Shown: positions 29,883 through 38,600 of the stretch, in pieces | How positions within the stretch are numbered: position 1 is the first letter of the stretch | Layout of the letters: every line of letters starts with the position of its first letter | NCBI GenBank assembly: GCA_023807065.1 | Contig: JAJJLU010003503.1 | Location: forward strand, 1-64,000 | Length of the DNA stretch: 64,000 nt | Reading direction: 5' to 3' | From: Isotricha intestinalis | Taxonomy: Eukaryota > Ciliophora > Litostomatea > Vestibuliferida > Isotrichidae | Notes under the pieces: model-generated | What the model was told of the DNA's origin: nothing | The model's database searches: none | What the model saw: only the letters and a program-made list of their open reading frames with translations | Made by a program: the position numbers and the translations under genes

Positions 29883-30509
29883 TTAACGATTAGCTTTAGC
29901 AGCTCTTTCAATTTCATCTTTTTTTCTCAAAGCATAAGAATTTCCTCCATCGGCACAAGCCATTAATTCATCAGCAAGACATTCTGCAATATTTTTACTA
30001 CTTCTAAAGCTAGCATCTCTGGCACCACAAGTGATAAGATAAATCCCAATATTAATTCTTCTTAAAGGAGAAACATCAACAGCAGTTTTTTTAACAGTAC
30101 CTCCAGTACCAATTCTAGTAGAATCTTCTCTAGGTCCTGCAACAGAAACAGCATCTAAAACAACTCTAATTGGATTTTTATTTTTCACTAATGCTATTAT
30201 ATCTAAAGCTTGTTTTACTATCTTTATTGCTAAACATTTTTTACCATTATTTCTACCATGATACATTAAACTATTTGTTAATCTTTCTATTATTGGACAT
30301 GTTGCCTTTCTAAAACGTTTAACTTGATATCTACCTGATGTATGTGGAACAATTATATTTGATTTTGGAGTGTTTATTGCCATTAATTCTGTCACACTTA
30401 ATTCATTCACTGCTTCTGAATATGGATATTTACCAAATAACTTTAATTCTGTTGAAAAAAATTTACGGTTCAATTCTTGAGGCTGTTGCGCGTTTTCTTC
30501 TTGAGACAT
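29883..30509 (-). CDS. RPS5: 40S ribosomal protein S5 (uS7)
   Basis: Small-subunit ribosomal protein uS7, 208 aa, close to the eukaryotic length of about 204. It binds the head of the 18S rRNA near the E site. Typical blocks are visible: RFRKATCPIIERLTNSLMYH (about 63-82), GRNNGKKCLAIKIVKQAL, NPIRVVLDAVSVAGPREDST, GGTVKKTAVDVSPLRRIN and the C-terminal SFRSSKNIAECLADELM. There is no intron. The variable N-terminus (MSQEENAQQPQELNRKFF) is short, as usual. It has a higher share of C- and G-containing codons than its neighbours, consistent with strong expression. It is a reliable phylogenetic marker for placing the organism. Confidence 0.97.
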   Translation of the reverse strand: MSQEENAQQPQELNRKFFSTELKLFGKYPYSEAVNELSVTELMAINTPKSNIIVPHTSGRYQVKRFRKATCPIIERLTNSLMYHGRNNGKKCLAIKIVKQALDIIALVKNKNPIRVVLDAVSVAGPREDSTRIGTGGTVKKTAVDVSPLRRINIGIYLITCGARDASFRSSKNIAECLADELMACADGGNSYALRKKDEIERAAKANR

Positions 30510-30671
30510 TTTTTTTTTAAATGATATTTTCTTTTGGGTATATCTTGATTAATAAAAATAATAATTATTTAATTATTTAAAAAAAAATAATTATTTTTTA
30601 ATTTTAATTTTTATTTTATTTTATTTATATTTGATAATTAGTTATAAAAGTTTGATTTGTTTTTTTTATAT

Positions 30672-33116
30672 TTATTTCATGTGATTTATATAATCTTTTA
30701 TTTGATTTACTTTTGCATTAAACACTTTATTTGTTTGTAAAAGATGTTCTATTTCTCCAGTTGGATTAATTACTAAATTTCCTTTATTATCTTTAACTAA
30801 ACCATTATATTCATTTGGTATATTTTGCATAAATTGTTTTGTTATATCATCTTCATAATTTATTTTTTTATTTTTCTTTTTTTCTCTTTCATTTATTTCA
30901 TTATCTTTTATTTTCTTTATATCAAATGGAGTTTGATATTGTTGATTTTGTCTATTTTTTTGCTTTGAAGTTGGTTTTAATGTTGTATAAACTTTACCTA
31001 ATTTTTTTTCAGATTCTTCTTCTTCTTTTTTTTTCTTTTTATTATTTTGATTTCTTTTTTCTTCATTTTTTTGAGCTAATTTTCTTAAAAAATTCATTCT
31101 ACTTTCATTCTTTATATCTTTTACTTCTATTTTATTATTATTATCATTATTTGTTTCATTTTCTAAATTTTGATTTACTGTAATTTCTTCATCTGTTAAT
31201 TTTTTTTCTTCTTCAATATCAGCATTTTCATTAAAAGAATCATATAATTGATTTTTAATGATATCATCTTTCTTATATTTCATATTATTTTTAATATTAT
31301 GTTCTTCATTTATTCCTTTTATTTTCTGACTATATTCCTTAACTTTATTTTTAACTTTTTCCCTTTCATCCCATTCTTTAGTTCCAATGTTTGGTCCTAA
31401 ACCACCTCTTTGTTTATTAATATCTTTATCATTAATATATTTTTCTTTATATTCTTTAAGTGATTTAGGTTTGTAATTAATATGTCTTTTAACTTTTGAA
31501 TTAGTATTATCTATTATTTGACCTTCTGGCATTTGATATATTACATTATTATTTGTAGTATTATAATTTATATTTTGCATATTATATTGAGGAATTTGTT
31601 GATTAAGATTATATGGAATTTGTCCTTGAATATAAGGTGATTGATAAGGATAAGAAGGTATTTGATTAAATTGGTTTTGATTAGGAAATTGCATTTGAGG
31701 ATATATAACATTATTATTTGGATATATTTGATTATTGTTTATTATATTATTATTCATTTGTTGAGGAATGTTATTGTTTATTATGTTATTATTCATTTGT
31801 TGTGGAATGTTATTATTTATTACATTATTATTTATATATTGAGGAATTCCATTTATTATTGTATTATTATTCATTTGTTGAGGAATATTTTGAGTATAAT
31901 TTTGTTTATTTGGATTAAAAGTTCCTGAGTTAAAATTATAACTTTGATTGTTTGATATTTCATTTTGATTAACATTTATCATTTTAATTTGAGGATTTAA
32001 ATTATCAATTTGACCCATATTTACAACATTTCCTTGATTAGAAGGTAGTTTAATATTTTGTTTAATTTCTTTTGTTTTTAATTTAATTTTTTTATCATTA
32101 ATTTTATTATCATTTTGAACTCCAAATTTTCCAGTTTGATTGTTTTTATTATAGTTATTTTTATTATTTTTATTATTTGATATCCCAGCTTCTTTTTCTA
32201 AATCATCAAATTGTTTCATTAAAATATCATTTTCTTTTTCTGCTTGTTTCATTATATCTTCATGTGCTTTTGTATTTATATCATCTTCTAAACTATTTTG
32301 TTTTATGTTATTTTCATAATTATCTGATTCTTTTTTTATTTGACTTATATTTACTTTAAATTCATTTCCTAATTTTTTACCTATTTCATTTTGATTCATT
32401 TCATTATTTGTATTCATTGATAAATCAAATTTATCATAATTATTATTATCATTGTTCATATTTTTTGTTAGGTTTGAAGCATTTAAACTTAAATTTTCTA
32501 AATTATTCTCAACATTCATATTTTCATTATTAATATTATTATAATTATTTTGATATTGAATATAATTATTATTTACATATTGATTTGAAGGTTTAAAATC
32601 TTCTTTTATATTTTGATAATTATTATTATTATAATTATTATCTTGTATCAAAATTTGATTATCCATTTCATTATTTCTTATATCAGACATAAATTCATCT
32701 TCAATATTATTTTTATTATTATTTTCAACTTGATTCCCAAAATTATTTCTACCATAAGTATCATCAATATTTATCATATTATTATTTTCAATTTTATCAT
32801 TTCCTATATTATAATTATTATCATTAATTTGAATATTTTGATTCTCACTTTTATTATTTTCATTATGAACTTTACTTATTTCAGGTGCTCCCCAATCACT
32901 AATTTCATCAAAATTTATTCCTTTTTTGGTTTGTAAATCAGTATTATTATTATTATTATTTTGTGAAACAATATTTTTATCATCTTTAACTTCATGATGT
33001 TCTTCTTTCATATGTGGAGAAATATTTGATTTATCTTTTAAATCTTCTTCTTTTTTTAATTTCTCTTGAAATATTTTTACATATGTAGAAACAGGTTTTT
33101 TCTTATTCGTTTTCAT
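30672..33116 (-). CDS. Asn/Gln-rich, prion-like protein of unknown function (814 aa)
   Basis: Not recognised. The protein is dominated by Asn and Gln. The N-terminus is Lys-rich (KPVSTYVKIFQEKLKKEEDL) followed by an ordered-looking ISDWGAPEISK. The centre (about 400-480) contains repeats of IPQQMNNN and INNN, then a Pro/Gln/Tyr-rich stretch. A conserved-looking tail follows (about 545-814): KRHINYKPKSLKEYKEKYIN, GGLGPNIGTKEWDEREKVKN, TPFDIKKIKDNEI and a final helix GEIEHLLQTNKVFNAKVNQI. The Asn/Gln-rich middle is the kind of segment that phase-separates or aggregates. The tail may carry the specific function, perhaps in a cytoskeletal complex, but that is speculation. Confidence 0.78.
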   Translation of the reverse strand: MKTNKKKPVSTYVKIFQEKLKKEEDLKDKSNISPHMKEEHHEVKDDKNIVSQNNNNNNTDLQTKKGINFDEISDWGAPEISKVHNENNKSENQNIQINDNNYNIGNDKIENNNMINIDDTYGRNNFGNQVENNNKNNIEDEFMSDIRNNEMDNQILIQDNNYNNNNYQNIKEDFKPSNQYVNNNYIQYQNNYNNINNENMNVENNLENLSLNASNLTKNMNNDNNNYDKFDLSMNTNNEMNQNEIGKKLGNEFKVNISQIKKESDNYENNIKQNSLEDDINTKAHEDIMKQAEKENDILMKQFDDLEKEAGISNNKNNKNNYNKNNQTGKFGVQNDNKINDKKIKLKTKEIKQNIKLPSNQGNVVNMGQIDNLNPQIKMINVNQNEISNNQSYNFNSGTFNPNKQNYTQNIPQQMNNNTIINGIPQYINNNVINNNIPQQMNNNIINNNIPQQMNNNIINNNQIYPNNNVIYPQMQFPNQNQFNQIPSYPYQSPYIQGQIPYNLNQQIPQYNMQNINYNTTNNNVIYQMPEGQIIDNTNSKVKRHINYKPKSLKEYKEKYINDKDINKQRGGLGPNIGTKEWDEREKVKNKVKEYSQKIKGINEEHNIKNNMKYKKDDIIKNQLYDSFNENADIEEEKKLTDEEITVNQNLENETNNDNNNKIEVKDIKNESRMNFLRKLAQKNEEKRNQNNKKKKKEEEESEKKLGKVYTTLKPTSKQKNRQNQQYQTPFDIKKIKDNEINEREKKKNKKINYEDDITKQFMQNIPNEYNGLVKDNKGNLVINPTGEIEHLLQTNKVFNAKVNQIKDYINHMK
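31735..31895 (-). repeat. Tandem repeats encoding IPQQMNNN / INNN units
   Basis: About five degenerate copies of a 33-48 bp unit within the Asn/Gln-rich gene. Each encodes an IPQ(Q/Y)(M/I)NNN motif followed by Ile/Val-Asn runs. They preserve the frame. Confidence 0.7.
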
Positions 33117-33190
33117 TAATTAAAAAAAATTGAATTATTATGTTTTTTAAATTAAAAATTAAATAATATTTGATTAAAAAAAAAATTAAA

Positions 33191-34024
33191 TTAAATATTT
33201 TCTTCTATTATTTTTTTTGGTCTTGAATTTCTATAATTTTTAATTCTTTTTTGTAATTCATTTACTAATTTAATTTTACTTTCAATTCTATTTTTTCTAA
33301 TTTGTTCTTCTTGTAATTTCCTCATTTCTTGTTCATATAAATCATTTTTATATTGTTCAAATTGATTTTTAATATCTGAAATTTCTTTTAATAGAACATC
33401 ATTATCCACTTTTTCTTTAGTATATTTTTCTTTTAAATTATCTTTTTGAAATTTAACTTTCTCAATATTTTTCCTTAAATCTTCATTTTCACTTCTTAAA
33501 TTTAAATTTTCTTTTTTTAAGTTTTCTAATTCTAACAACATATTTGTTAATTTATTTTCTATTTCTGTAACTTTATTATCTTGAGCTTTTTGTAATAATA
33601 TTATTTGTCTTTCATCACATTCATTTTTATCTTTTAAATCATTATAACAAAAAATTAATCTTTGATGTTCATAATCATTTTTCTTTTTTATATCTCTTAA
33701 TTTATTTAATTCATTTTCTAAATTTTTTAATCTTTCTTCAGATAACATTTTTTGATTAATATTTTCAATCATTTGATTTTCTTTGAATTTAATTTGGGCA
33801 ATTTTATTATTTGTCGTATCAACTAATTTTGATAAATATAAATTTTCTTTATTTAATTTATCATTCTCTTTTGCTAAATCAAAATTTCTATTTCTTTGTA
33901 AATTTAACTCATCTTCCAAATGCCTATTATACTCAGTTAATCTATTTATGTCTTCTCTAAAAATAATATTGTCATTATTTAAAGACATTTGTTGATTTTT
34001 CAATCTTTCAATTTCAAACTCCAT
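33191..34024 (-). CDS. Coiled-coil protein of unknown function (277 aa)
   Basis: This protein is almost entirely one long alpha-helical coiled coil: from residue 3 to about 255 there is continuous heptad character rich in Leu, Glu, Lys and Asn (for example NRHLEDELNLQRNRNFDLAK and ENLKKENLNLRSENEDLRKN). Only the basic last 20 residues (KNYRNSRPKKIIEENI) depart from it. There is no membrane segment. Long rods like this usually act in centrosome, basal-body or ciliary structures, but no family-specific motif is visible. It is divergent from the DIEGAxP-repeat gene, with 124 bp between starts, so the pair may be co-regulated. Confidence 0.8.
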   Translation of the reverse strand: MEFEIERLKNQQMSLNNDNIIFREDINRLTEYNRHLEDELNLQRNRNFDLAKENDKLNKENLYLSKLVDTTNNKIAQIKFKENQMIENINQKMLSEERLKNLENELNKLRDIKKKNDYEHQRLIFCYNDLKDKNECDERQIILLQKAQDNKVTEIENKLTNMLLELENLKKENLNLRSENEDLRKNIEKVKFQKDNLKEKYTKEKVDNDVLLKEISDIKNQFEQYKNDLYEQEMRKLQEEQIRKNRIESKIKLVNELQKRIKNYRNSRPKKIIEENI

Positions 34025-34148
34025 AACTCAAAGAATTAAATTTAACTTATAATAAATTCATAAATAATAAATAAATATATGATAAAAAAATTCTAAACAA
34101 AATCACAAAAAAATAAATAATTAAAAAAAACTAAATTAAAAAAAATAA

Positions 34149-35807
34149 ATGTCTGTTTCAGTTTCACAAACATTAAATCACAACAATAGTTCAATTTTAG
34201 AATATAATAATTATCCTACATTACAGAAAAAAGACACATTTTATTATCGTGGATTAGACTCTTCAGATTTCCCAATAAGAAAATTTAAACAAATTGATAC
34301 AAAAAGAGATTATAGTTTAAATAATTATTCATTAGATATTGATGGAGCATCACCTAAAAAATATGGAATATATAATCATAAACCTTTATATACAAATTCA
34401 AATAATGATATAGAAAAAAGTTCTCCTTCAATTTTAAATAAATATATAAATAAACCAGATTTTACTTTATCTAATGGAGATATTGAAAAATCTAAACCTC
34501 AAGGTCATCATTGTTTTAAAAACGACCGTCATTTAAATCCTTTATGTCCTGAATATAAATTACCTACTTTCACTGAGAAAAATGTTGAAGAATATAAGAA
34601 TAAATTTATAAGAGATAATATTGATGTAAGTGATATTGAAGGTGCTACTCCTAAAAAATATTTAAAATGGGATAAAAGAGATAATTTAAATATATTTAAT
34701 GAAAAAGAAGAAGAAAATTATAAATTAAAGAAATTAAATAAAAAAGGAGAAATATATAATTATTTAGATTATCGTGATGTATATCAAAAGAAAAATTTAG
34801 ATGAAGAGCCAAAATATAATATGCATAATGAAATAATAGAAAAAAGACATACAAATCCATTAGATCCAATATATAAAGTAACATATAGAGGAGGTGAAAA
34901 ATATATCTATGGTGAAATTGAAGGAAGTAAACCTTGTTCTTTCTCTAAATTCGATACTGTAGGTGTGGGTAAAGGAAATAGTACTGATGATATTGAAGGT
35001 GCTCAACCTGATACTAAAACACCTTTTGAGAAATTTCAATTAAAATGGAAAAGACCTTTAAAATATATTGCTGAAGATATTGTTGGAGCAAAACATGATA
35101 CTAAAATTAGAGGAATTAATACTAATAGAAGATTTAATCCTCTTGTTCCTAAATATCAATATCCTGGTGTTTTAGAAGAAAGAGAAAAAAATAAAATTCA
35201 AAATAATAGATATATTAATACTGTTGGAAATGTTCAAGGGAATGATATCGTAAAAAGTCAGGAAATTAATTTTGGAAATGAAAAATTAGAAAGTAATAAT
35301 AATTTAAATGAAGTTAAAGTCGCTCAAAGTCAAATTATTGGAAATAATAACACTAATAATGTAAACATTGAAAATAATCTTAATGAAAATAATAATAATA
35401 ATGTTAATGAAAGTAATTTAGTTAATTATAATAATAATTGTGTTGAGGGAGATAATTTAAATAATAATAATAATAATTTAAATAATAGTGTTAATTCTAT
35501 TAATTCTGATGGAGAAAAACTTACTATTGAAGAATTGAAGAAAATGCCTTTTTATGAAAATCATGTTGAATTTGATAAAGACAAATATAAAAAACCTGAA
35601 GTTTATAAAAATTTAAGACATGATAAAGCATTAATTGCTCAACCTCCAAATAAAAAAGCTCTTGCTGATTATTATAATTCTAGACAAAACCCAACAAAAT
35701 CTCCTCAAAGACAAATGCCAAGTTCATTAGAAGATAGAAATTATATTAAAGTTTATTATAATCCTTTTGAACATCAATTAGATAAATTTATGAAAAAAAA
35801 TTGTTAA
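34149..35807 (+). CDS. Protein with repeated DI(E/D)GAxP and NPLxPxY motifs (552 aa)
   Basis: Not assigned to a named family. Two motifs recur over residues about 60-360. The first is D-I-E/D-G/K-A/S-x-P, seven times: DIDGASP, DIEKSSP, DIEKSKP, DIEGATP, EIEGSKP, DIEGAQP and DIVGAKH, often followed by KKY or K-F/W. The second is N-P-L-x-P-x-Y, three times: NPLCPEY, NPLDPIY and NPLVPKY, followed by a Pro. Short periodic motifs of this kind are typical of proteins that lie along microtubules or filaments. Residues about 370-450 are an Asn-rich linker. The C-terminus (PPNKKALADYYNSRQNP and on) is more conserved-looking. An 8-bp hairpin follows the stop. Confidence 0.8.
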   Translation: MSVSVSQTLNHNNSSILEYNNYPTLQKKDTFYYRGLDSSDFPIRKFKQIDTKRDYSLNNYSLDIDGASPKKYGIYNHKPLYTNSNNDIEKSSPSILNKYINKPDFTLSNGDIEKSKPQGHHCFKNDRHLNPLCPEYKLPTFTEKNVEEYKNKFIRDNIDVSDIEGATPKKYLKWDKRDNLNIFNEKEEENYKLKKLNKKGEIYNYLDYRDVYQKKNLDEEPKYNMHNEIIEKRHTNPLDPIYKVTYRGGEKYIYGEIEGSKPCSFSKFDTVGVGKGNSTDDIEGAQPDTKTPFEKFQLKWKRPLKYIAEDIVGAKHDTKIRGINTNRRFNPLVPKYQYPGVLEEREKNKIQNNRYINTVGNVQGNDIVKSQEINFGNEKLESNNNLNEVKVAQSQIIGNNNTNNVNIENNLNENNNNNVNESNLVNYNNNCVEGDNLNNNNNNLNNSVNSINSDGEKLTIEELKKMPFYENHVEFDKDKYKKPEVYKNLRHDKALIAQPPNKKALADYYNSRQNPTKSPQRQMPSSLEDRNYIKVYYNPFEHQLDKFMKKNC

Positions 35808-35808
35808 A

Positions 35809-35830
35809 ATATTTTTGATGTGAAAAATAT
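35809..35830 (+). other. 8-bp hairpin just after a stop codon
   Basis: ATATTTTT pairs with AAAAATAT around a GATGTG loop, beginning two bases past the TAA of the DIEGAxP-repeat gene. It may be a 3'-UTR structure. Confidence 0.4.
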
Positions 35831-35891
35831 ATTTTTTTTAAAATTTTTAACAATAAAATAAAATATAAACAATTATTTAAAGTAAAATAAA

Positions 35892-36381
35892 ATGTCAGAA
35901 AACAAAAAAATGATTCAATAATTGCCTTTTAGTTCATCTAATTGTTTATATAATAAAAATTATTATTCATTTAATCATTCACGAATTAAGATAAATTTAA
36001 GTAAAAATAGAGTTTTATTATTAAGAGAAAAAAAAGACCATATATCGTAAATTAAAAATTGAAATAGTTTGTTTAAATTAAAGATTCAAGAAATAGAGCT
36101 CTTGGTGAAAATAATTTAAGAATATTAAATCAAAAACCTGAATAATTATTAAAATTAATTAATGAAGGTCAATTTAAAACAAAAGAACCTGATAATTATA
36201 TGAAAAACTTTGGAAATAAATTCCTAAAGAAAAGAATTCATTGAATAAAATATAAAAATATATAAAATTATTTGATGAGTTAGAAAGATTTATTTATAAA
36301 TCAGATAATTTTCAATTTGAAAAATTAAATATTTTAATTCAAATTCTTAACAAAAAAAATAAAAATAATATATATAACTAA
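35892..36381 (+). pseudogene. Degenerate gene with glutamine-type nonsense codons
   Basis: No intact frame exists, but coding sequence is obvious in pieces. ATG at 35892 opens MSENKKMIQ-stop-LPFSSSNC..., reading to about 36040. From there, one base back, KRPYIVN-stop-KLK-stop-FV-stop-IK continues into DSRNRALGENNLRILNQKPE-stop-LLKLINEGQF. After a second one-base shift near 36230 it reads NSLNKI-stop-KYIKLFDELERFIYKSDNFQ and ends at a TAA near 36381. All six internal stops are TAA or TAG, the codons one C-to-T change away from CAA/CAG (Gln). I do not recognise the protein. It may be a decayed gene, or DNA once read with TAA/TAG as Gln. It sits in the 628-bp gap between two intact plus-strand genes. 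Confidence 0.6.
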
Positions 36382-36435
36382 ATAAAAAAAATCAAATAAA
36401 AAAATATAAAATTATTTAACAAATAAAAAAACAAA

Positions 36436-37122
36436 ATGTCAGAATCAAAAAAAGATTCCTTATCTCCATCACGTCCTAAAAGATCATCTTTAAAAATGGC
36501 AAACATGTTAGATCCAAAAGAGATAATGAGTTACCAGAAGAAGAAGAGAAATAGTGTAAGTTTTCAGTTAGGAGGAAATTTTAAATTTAAAGAATTAAGA
36601 GCAAAATTTGAAGATATAAAACCAGAAAAGAAGAAAAATCCAGAAGAAAAAAAAGCATTTTCAGAAGCAAGAAGAAAAAGTATAAAAAATGAATTTGCTT
36701 TAGTAAAAGAAATGTTAAAAAAAGAAAAAGCAATTGAAGAAGTTGAAAATGAAACTGAAGAAGTTAAAGAAAATACTGAAAAAAATTTAAAAGTTGGAAA
36801 AGAATATGAAGAAAGTGAAGAAAGTGAGAAATCAAGTCAAAAAAGTGAAAATAGTGAAAAAAGTGAAGAAAATAAAACAGAAGAAAAAGAAGAAAAAGAA
36901 GAAAAAAAAGATAATATTATTATTGATGATAAAAAAAATATTATTCAAGAAGAATTTACTTTCGATAAATTATCTAATAAAAAATTTGCAAATAAAAAAA
37001 ATGATGAATTTAATGTTATCAGTAAAATTAAAGATGGAAAAAATGAAAATGTTCATTCTCAAGGACCTTCTACTAGTAGAGATGATAAAAAAGAACCTTA
37101 TCAATTTTGTAAATTTTGTTAA
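36436..37122 (+). CDS. Highly charged protein of unknown function (228 aa)
   Basis: Not recognised. The N-terminal 80 residues are basic with Ser-rich patches (SPSRPKRSSLKMANMLDPKE, KKKRNSVSFQLGGNFKFKEL) and look partly conserved. The middle (about 85-160) is a Glu/Lys/Ser repeat region (SEESEKSSQKSENSEKSEEN), and the end is QFCKFC with two Cys. There is no signal peptide. RNSVSF is loosely reminiscent of a PP1-docking site but does not fit the consensus well. The Glu/Lys stretch arises from A/G-only repeats (about 36720-36910), which also leave a second frame open. The gene begins after a short A/T leader, 55 bp beyond the degenerate gene. Confidence 0.65.
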   Translation: MSESKKDSLSPSRPKRSSLKMANMLDPKEIMSYQKKKRNSVSFQLGGNFKFKELRAKFEDIKPEKKKNPEEKKAFSEARRKSIKNEFALVKEMLKKEKAIEEVENETEEVKENTEKNLKVGKEYEESEESEKSSQKSENSEKSEENKTEEKEEKEEKKDNIIIDDKKNIIQEEFTFDKLSNKKFANKKNDEFNVISKIKDGKNENVHSQGPSTSRDDKKEPYQFCKFC

Positions 37123-37332
37123 ACATGAATTCTTTTTGAAAAAATGGTCTTTTTGAAATATTATAAGTTTTATTTAAGTATTTTTATTTTTTTTTTGATT
37201 TTGGTAATTTTGATTTTAAATATATTATTACATTAATTAAAAACAATAATTTTTTTTAAAAACAAAAACCAAAAGAAATGTAAAAAACAATTAAAATTCA
37301 AAAAAAAAAATCAATAATAATAAGCTAAAGCA

Positions 37333-37866
37333 TTAAATGAAAATAAAAAATCCCAAAATGAAAAAAGATAATTTTAAAAACATAGAAGAACATTCAAAAG
37401 AAACATCTCCATTCATATACATTTTCTTATGAGGTCCAGTATATTTTTTTCCAATATAAAAGCAAGCTTGGCCTCCTCCAGATCTGAAAAAACAGCAACT
37501 ATTTGTAATTTGAGAATATTTAGTACATTGACTTTTTTTAGAAGGTTTTAATTTTCCACAAGAAATAAAATTTATTTGTGAAGAAACAGAATCTTGATTA
37601 GGGTGATATTGAGAAAAATCATATTCTTGATATACTAAATCTTTTGCTCCACAATCTAATCCTTCATTTTTTGATAATTCTTCAAATTTAACTAATGTAC
37701 ACTTTGAATTAGAATTAGAATTAGAAAAACAACATCTTTCATTTGATGTTGAATGCTTTAAACAATCATATCTTGTTGTTAAATTAGATTCACTTTCACA
37801 ATCATTACTTTTTATTATTGGGATTATTGATATTAAATAGAGGAAAAAGAAATAAATTTTAGACAT
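37333..37866 (-). CDS. Secreted or GPI-anchored Cys-rich protein
   Basis: A 177-aa surface-type protein. The N-terminal signal peptide is about 1-20 (MSKIYFFFLYLISIIPIIKS). The C-terminus is a hydrophobic stretch (about 161-177) with no basic tail, as in a GPI-attachment signal. The mature region has two Cys modules of similar spacing: C-x9-11-CC-x10-11-C around ERCCFSNSNSNSKC, and QCTKYSQITNSCCFFRSGGG followed by Cys. Each is followed by a further Cys (LDCGAKD; FECSS). Such duplicated modules are typical of small protist surface proteins; no named family is recognised. It lies inside the region of decayed genes but is itself intact, with a start preceded by an A/T-only leader. Confidence 0.8.
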   Translation of the reverse strand: MSKIYFFFLYLISIIPIIKSNDCESESNLTTRYDCLKHSTSNERCCFSNSNSNSKCTLVKFEELSKNEGLDCGAKDLVYQEYDFSQYHPNQDSVSSQINFISCGKLKPSKKSQCTKYSQITNSCCFFRSGGGQACFYIGKKYTGPHKKMYMNGDVSFECSSMFLKLSFFILGFFIFI

Positions 37867-38600
37867 TTTTTTATTTATATTTATTTTATTTTAATGTTTT
37901 TTTAAAGGAATTTTTATATTAATATGTTTGTTTTAATTAGAGAAAATATAAAATAATAAGAATATTAAAATTATTAATTTGTTTGAAAATTAAAGTGAAA
38001 TAATTAAAAATTAAAATAATAATCAAATATAATAAAAGAAATAAGGTCATAAAACAAAAATAAAATAAAAATCAAAAATGACATTTCAAAATAGGTAAAA
38101 ATCATATATAATAAATAAATGACTTCAACGTAATATCTCATTTCAAAAAAGCTATTTTTCAATGAAAAATAAATAAATTCATACTATTCAAGCTTAATAA
38201 CCATAATTTTAATATCATATGATAATAAAATAAAAATAATGAATAATCTATTTATCATATATTAAATTTAATGAGAGATATTTATGAAATAAAGAATAAA
38301 AAAAGAAATTATATAAAAATAATTAAATATAAATTTAGTTTTATTTTTTATATTATAAAAAATGATTAAAAATATTTTGAGAATAGATTACCCAAATAGA
38401 TGGATAATATCAATAACCAGTTTACCTTTGTCATTGATATTCAATCTTCAATAATATTTTCAAAAAATATTTTTTTATGAAAAAAAATATATATAGTACT
38501 TTCTAATGACAATAACTTAATAAAACTTGATAGTAAACTAATAATCTAAAATAAGTTAAATGTCAATAATTTATGAGGTTCAAAGTATAAAAAAAATTAA
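37867..38600. other. Gene-poor region with possible coding debris
   Basis: About 730 bp between the Cys-rich gene and the surface-antigen-like pseudogene. Fragments such as RLPK-stop-MDNINNQFTFVIDIQSS (about 38384-38450) and NDNNLIKLDSKLII (about 38508-38552) look faintly coding but are broken by TAG, TAA and TGA. In DNA this A/T-rich such strings can arise by chance. No intact gene is present. Confidence 0.35.

Noticed and set aside
31641..31928. Plus-strand open frames rich in Ile/Tyr/Leu opposite the Asn/Gln-rich gene
   Set aside because: They are the antisense of AAT/CAA repeats, which cannot give stops in that frame; no leader or family resemblance.
36794..37156. Alternative plus-strand frame of 120 codons inside the charged-protein gene
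   Set aside because: It results from A/G-only repeats and yields a Lys/Met-only string; the main frame has a better start and composition.
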